This document shows positions 5,251-8,078 of a DNA stretch of 8,078 bases, piece by piece; the first letter of the stretch is position 1, and each line of letters starts with the position of its first letter. The notes under the pieces are model-generated. The model was not told the DNA's origin, did no database searches, and saw nothing but the letters and a program-made list of their open reading frames with translations. Source of the stretch: Bacillota bacterium (GTDB lineage Bacteria; Bacillota; Thermosediminibacteria; Thermosediminibacterales; Thermosediminibacteraceae); assembly GCA_003242255.1 (NCBI GenBank), contig QGUT01000068.1:1-8078 (forward strand), given 5' to 3'. The position numbers and the translations under genes are program-made.

Positions 5251-6132
5251 ATGATAATATCGGCCAGCAGGAGGACCGACATCCCGGCCTTTTACAGCCG
5301 GTGGTTCATGGACAAGGTCAAAAAGGGGAAGGTCCTGGCCTACAACCCCTTTAACGGATTAAAAAAAGAAATATCGCTGAAGCCGGAAGATGTGGACGCG
5401 GTGGTCTTCTGGAGCAAAAATTTTGGCCCTCTTATAGGGTACCTGGATGAACTTAGAAGCAGGTACCGCCTTTATTTTTTGTTCACCATAACCGGGCTTT
5501 CCGGCATACTCGAAGACCGCGTCATTGCCCCCGACGAAGCAGTAAGGCAGTTTATCGAGATGTCCCGAAAATTTTCCCCCGGCCACGTGCAGTGGAGGTT
5601 TGACCCCATAGTGATCACCAGCGTCACCGGGCCGGAGTTTTACCTCGAAAATTTCGTAAATCTCGCCCGCCGCCTGCAGGGATACACCCGGCGGTGCTAT
5701 ATAAGTTTTGCTACTTTGTACGGCAAGGTGCAAAGGAATTTCCGCCTGCTGGAAAAGCAAAAGGGTATCCGGCTCATACCCTGGGAGGAGGGAGAAAAAA
5801 GGGAGTTTGCCAACAGGTTAGGAGCCATAGCGCGGGAATACGGGATCGCGGTTTACAGCTGCTGTAACGATTACCTACTGGGGGACTACGTCATAAAAGG
5901 GAGCTGCGTGGACCTCAACGCTATAAACGAGCTTTACTCCTGCGATATAAAAGCGCCTCTCAACCCCACTAGGCCGGGGTGCGGCTGCTACAAGAGCGTG
6001 GACATAGGGGTTTACAATACCTGCCCCCACGGCTGTTACTACTGCTACGCCAACGCAGATTTGAGGAAAGCTCAAGAGAACTATAAATCCCACGATCCGT
6101 TTTCTGATTTTTTGTTTTCACAAAATAATTAA
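5251..6132 (+). CDS. DUF1848 family protein, radical-SAM-like with C-terminal cysteine motif
   Basis: 293 residues. The opening MIISASRRTDIPAFYSRWF and the segment VVFWSKNFGPL are typical of DUF1848 proteins, whose function is not established as far as I know. The C-terminus has GCGCYKSVDIGVYNTCPHGCYYCYAN: Cys258-x3-Cys262-x2-Cys265 is the spacing that binds the [4Fe-4S] cluster in radical SAM enzymes, but here it sits near the C-terminus rather than the N-terminus. Cys244 and Cys246 precede it, and Cys-Cys is seen in VYSCCNDYLL. No membrane helices or signal peptide are seen. The ATG start has AGGTGAT 5 nt upstream. It stands alone between a terminator and the galE promoter, so context gives no substrate. 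A permuted or divergent radical SAM enzyme is a reasonable inference, not a demonstrated function. Confidence 0.85.
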   Translation: MIISASRRTDIPAFYSRWFMDKVKKGKVLAYNPFNGLKKEISLKPEDVDAVVFWSKNFGPLIGYLDELRSRYRLYFLFTITGLSGILEDRVIAPDEAVRQFIEMSRKFSPGHVQWRFDPIVITSVTGPEFYLENFVNLARRLQGYTRRCYISFATLYGKVQRNFRLLEKQKGIRLIPWEEGEKREFANRLGAIAREYGIAVYSCCNDYLLGDYVIKGSCVDLNAINELYSCDIKAPLNPTRPGCGCYKSVDIGVYNTCPHGCYYCYANADLRKAQENYKSHDPFSDFLFSQNN

Positions 6133-6146
6133 ATGAAAAGATATTT

Positions 6147-6175
6147 TTGACAAGGTCTCCTAAAATTGGTATTAT
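6147..6175 (+). promoter_or_regulatory. Strong sigma-A promoter of the galE-queD-folE2 operon
   Basis: A consensus -35 TTGACA (6147-6152), a 17-nt spacer and TATTAT (6170-6175). The expected transcription start is near 6182, about 45 nt before the galE start. Confidence 0.78.
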
Positions 6176-6226
6176 GGATTCAAGGCCAATCCTTTAAATG
6201 TTTAAGTTTAGAAGGGAGAATAGTCG

Positions 6227-7201
6227 ATGGCAAGGGTTTTCGTAACCGGAGGAGCGGGATATATAGGAAGCCATGTGGTAAAGCTGCTCGGCAGAAAGGG
6301 CCACGAGATCCTGGTGTACGACGACCTTTCCAGCGGCAGTAGGGAGGCCGTGCTGTGCGGAGAGCTGGTGGTAGGAGACATCCTGGACTACGGAACTTTA
6401 AAAAGGGCGATGGAGGAATTCAAGCCCGATGCGGTGATGCACTTCGCGGCGAAGATCGTGGTGCCAGAGTCGGTCAGAAAACCCCTCATGTATTATGAAA
6501 ACAACACCGGCGGAGCCATAAACTTACTCAAAGCCATGAGGGCGTGCGGCGTAAGCAAATTTATCTTTTCGTCGACGGCGGCGGTCTACGGCGAGCCGGA
6601 GAAGATGCCCATTGCAGAAGACTACCCGCTTGATCCCGTAAACCCATACGGGAGGAGCAAGGCCGCCGTGGAATCGTTGCTGCGGGACCTTTCGGCGGCG
6701 GAGGACTTTAAGTACGTATCCTTGAGGTACTTCAACGTGGCAGGCGCCGACCCCGAAGGCCAGATAGGGGAGACCAAGCCCGATGCCACTCACCTCATTA
6801 CCATGTGCGTGAGGACTGCCTGCGGAAAGCGGGAGAAACTCTACATATACGGAACCGACTATCCCACCCCAGACGGCACGTGTATCAGGGACTACATCCA
6901 CGTGATGGATTTGGCCGAGGCGCATATACTGGCCCTGGACTACCTCATGGCCGGCGGTGAAAGCGAGGTTTTCAACTGCGGTTACGGCAGGGGCTATTCG
7001 GTGAAGGAAGTGGTGGAGCAGGCCAAGAAGGTAACGGGTGTGGACTTCCCGGTAGAATATGCCCCGAGGAGGCCCGGGGACCCGCCGGAACTGGTGGCCG
7101 ATTCGAAAAAAATACGGGAAAAGCTGGGCTGGGAGCCGAAGTACGATGACCTGGGATTTATCATAAAAACTGCCTGGGAGTGGGAGAAAAAGAGACAATA
7201 A
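6227..7201 (+). CDS. galE: UDP-glucose 4-epimerase
   Basis: 324 residues, the usual length. It is an NAD-dependent extended short-chain dehydrogenase/reductase that interconverts UDP-glucose and UDP-galactose (sometimes also the N-acetyl forms), supplying sugars for cell-surface polymers and galactose use. The Rossmann motif GGAGYIG (Gly8-x2-Gly11-x2-Gly14) is at the N-terminus, DDLSSG follows the second strand, FSSTAAVYG holds the active-site Ser/Thr (about 116-117), and YGRSK gives the catalytic Tyr141 and Lys145. LRYFNVAGADPEGQIGE, DGTCIRDYIHVMDLA and RRPGDPPELVADS are typical GalE segments. The ATG has GAAGGGAG (6211-6218) 8 nt upstream. It is the first gene of an operon with queD and folE2, with no terminator after it. 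Its link to pterin or deazaguanine genes is not obvious and may be only shared transcription. Confidence 0.95.
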   Translation: MARVFVTGGAGYIGSHVVKLLGRKGHEILVYDDLSSGSREAVLCGELVVGDILDYGTLKRAMEEFKPDAVMHFAAKIVVPESVRKPLMYYENNTGGAINLLKAMRACGVSKFIFSSTAAVYGEPEKMPIAEDYPLDPVNPYGRSKAAVESLLRDLSAAEDFKYVSLRYFNVAGADPEGQIGETKPDATHLITMCVRTACGKREKLYIYGTDYPTPDGTCIRDYIHVMDLAEAHILALDYLMAGGESEVFNCGYGRGYSVKEVVEQAKKVTGVDFPVEYAPRRPGDPPELVADSKKIREKLGWEPKYDDLGFIIKTAWEWEKKRQ

Positions 7202-7232
7202 TGAAAAATTTCAAAAAGGATGGGATGGGAAG

Positions 7233-7610
7233 TTGCTTTTAGTAAAGGAGTTCAAGTTCGACGCAGCCCACAACCTGATAAGTTACAAGGGCAAGTGCGA
7301 AAGGCTTCACGGCCACACCTACAGGCTAGTGGTGGTGCTGGAGGGAGTTCCGGACGAAGAAGGAATGGTGATGGATTTTCTGGAACTTAAAAATATAGTG
7401 AACGAAAAGGTGCTCTCAAAACTGGACCACTCGTATATAAACGACATAATAGAGCAGCCTTCGGCGGAGAACATAGCCGTATGGGTGTGGCGGCAACTCG
7501 AGGAGAGCGTGAAAAGAGAAAATTGTAGGCTTTACGAAGTTCAGGTCTGGGAGACAGAGACCAGTGGAGTCGTCTACAGGGGGGAAGGCCTTGAAAGACG
7601 TTCAGAGTGA
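7233..7610 (+). CDS. queD: 6-carboxytetrahydropterin synthase (QueD/PTPS family)
   Basis: 125 residues of the tunnel-fold 6-pyruvoyltetrahydropterin synthase family (COG0720). QueD converts dihydroneopterin triphosphate to 6-carboxytetrahydropterin on the way to queuosine. The zinc ligands are His13 (FDAAHN), His26 and His28 (LHGHTY). The catalytic Cys22 stands in the C-x3-HGH arrangement of QueD. Asp65-His66 (LDHSYIND) completes the proton relay, and Glu107 (WETETSG) is the pterin-anchoring Glu. The residue after Cys22 is Glu23. Some COG0720 members that act in folate synthesis use Glu near this position, so a dual role is possible. The start is TTG with purine-rich GGATGGGA just upstream, 31 nt after galE. 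Its 3' end overlaps folE2 by 20 nt, and FolE2 makes its substrate, which supports the assignment strongly. Confidence 0.92.
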   Translation: MLLVKEFKFDAAHNLISYKGKCERLHGHTYRLVVVLEGVPDEEGMVMDFLELKNIVNEKVLSKLDHSYINDIIEQPSAENIAVWVWRQLEESVKRENCRLYEVQVWETETSGVVYRGEGLERRSE

Positions 7611-8078
7611 AAGGGACGAGAGAAAGGTCCCGCTCAAGAAGGTGGGAATAAAAAACCTGGAGTGGCCATTAAAGGTGCTTGACAAGGCCCGAGGCCACCA
7701 GTACACGGTCGCCAGGATAAGCCTTTCCGTGGATTTGAGGCACGACGTGCGCGGTACCCACATGAGCCGGTTCGTGGAGGTGGTGAATGGCTTAAAAATA
7801 CTCAGCCCTTCGGCCATTGAAGAGATTCTCTCGGAAGTAAAGGAAAAACTGCATGCTGAAAAAAGTTACCTCAAAATGCACTTTCCGTACTTTTTGTGGA
7901 AGGAGTCGCCTGTATCCCGGATTTCCTCGCCCCTGAAAATCCAGGCCTTGATAAAGGCAGAAAGCGGCCTCGAGAACGACATAACCATGGGCGTAAAGGT
8001 GCCGGTGCAAACTCTATGTCCCTGTTCCAGGGAGATCAGTGAGTATGGGGCGCACAACAACCGGGCCGAGGTGAAAAT
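7591..8078 (+). CDS. folE2: GTP cyclohydrolase I type 2 (FolE2, GCYH-IB), 5' part
   Basis: 162 codons are present and the frame is open to the window edge; full-length FolE2 is about 250-300 residues. It converts GTP to 7,8-dihydroneopterin triphosphate, the first step of both folate and queuosine synthesis. Visible marks are the N-terminus MKDVQSERDERKVPLKKVGI, GTHMSRFVE, and LCPCSREISEYGAHNNR with Cys143 and, 12 residues on, His155, the spacing of the known metal-binding Cys and His of this family. Type 2 enzymes can use metals other than zinc, unlike FolE. The start is TTG with AGGGGGGAAGG (7578-7588) directly upstream. The start lies inside the last codons of queD (20-nt overlap, different frame), implying translational coupling. 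The rest, including the distal metal-binding Glu, is beyond the window. Confidence 0.93.
   Translation, partial: MKDVQSERDERKVPLKKVGIKNLEWPLKVLDKARGHQYTVARISLSVDLRHDVRGTHMSRFVEVVNGLKILSPSAIEEILSEVKEKLHAEKSYLKMHFPYFLWKESPVSRISSPLKIQALIKAESGLENDITMGVKVPVQTLCPCSREISEYGAHNNRAEVK

Noticed and set aside
7202..7232. A preQ1 riboswitch before queD
   Set aside because: The gap from galE is only 31 nt and holds just a ribosome binding site, so there is no room for an aptamer.

Overview
The window looks like chromosomal DNA of a thermophilic, anaerobic, low-to-mid GC Firmicute (Thermoanaerobacterales or Thermosediminibacterales type). This is inferred from the CRISPR repeat style (GTnTTTAGCCTA...GAAAC, as in clostridial type I-B systems), the protein families present (ferredoxin-fused aldo-keto reductase, DUF1848, FolE2), strong purine-rich ribosome binding sites and very frequent TTG start codons. 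No species can be named from the sequence alone.

Left end (1-1003): two degenerate 30-bp CRISPR repeats around an unusually short 26-bp spacer, an intrinsic terminator just after the last repeat, then a complete cas6 gene. No other cas gene lies to the right, so this is the distal (trailer) end of an array that may continue off the left edge.

Metal-export module (1000-2209): a strong promoter overlapping the cas6 stop codon drives a ~140-nt leader. Its hairpins form mutually exclusive antiterminator and terminator structures, so it is a candidate metal riboswitch. A cation diffusion facilitator (CDF) metal-efflux gene follows. A bidirectional terminator separates it from the convergent gene to the right.

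Minus-strand block (2225-3952), in transcription order: the C-terminal remnant of a GH38-type alpha-mannosidase, a NifU/IscU-like Fe-S scaffold lacking two of the canonical cluster ligands (Cys to Asp, His to Ala), and an aldo-keto reductase with a C-terminal 2x[4Fe-4S] ferredoxin domain.

Plus-strand block (3977-5138): a promoter and hairpin-bearing leader, a fumarylacetoacetate hydrolase (FAH) family enzyme, a small one-helix membrane ORF that looks like the tail of a lost Ig-like anchored protein, and an intrinsic terminator. A DUF1848 radical-SAM-like protein follows (5251-6132).

Right end (6147-8078): a near-consensus promoter starts a tight operon galE - queD - folE2; folE2 runs off the window. 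FolE2 and QueD catalyse consecutive steps from GTP to 6-carboxytetrahydropterin (queuosine route) and/or feed folate synthesis. Why galE leads this operon is not evident from the sequence.

Most of the window is ordinary chromosome. The points most worth a second look are the CDF leader, the variant Fe-S scaffold, the degenerate repeat pair beside a solitary cas6, and the uncharacterised DUF1848 protein.
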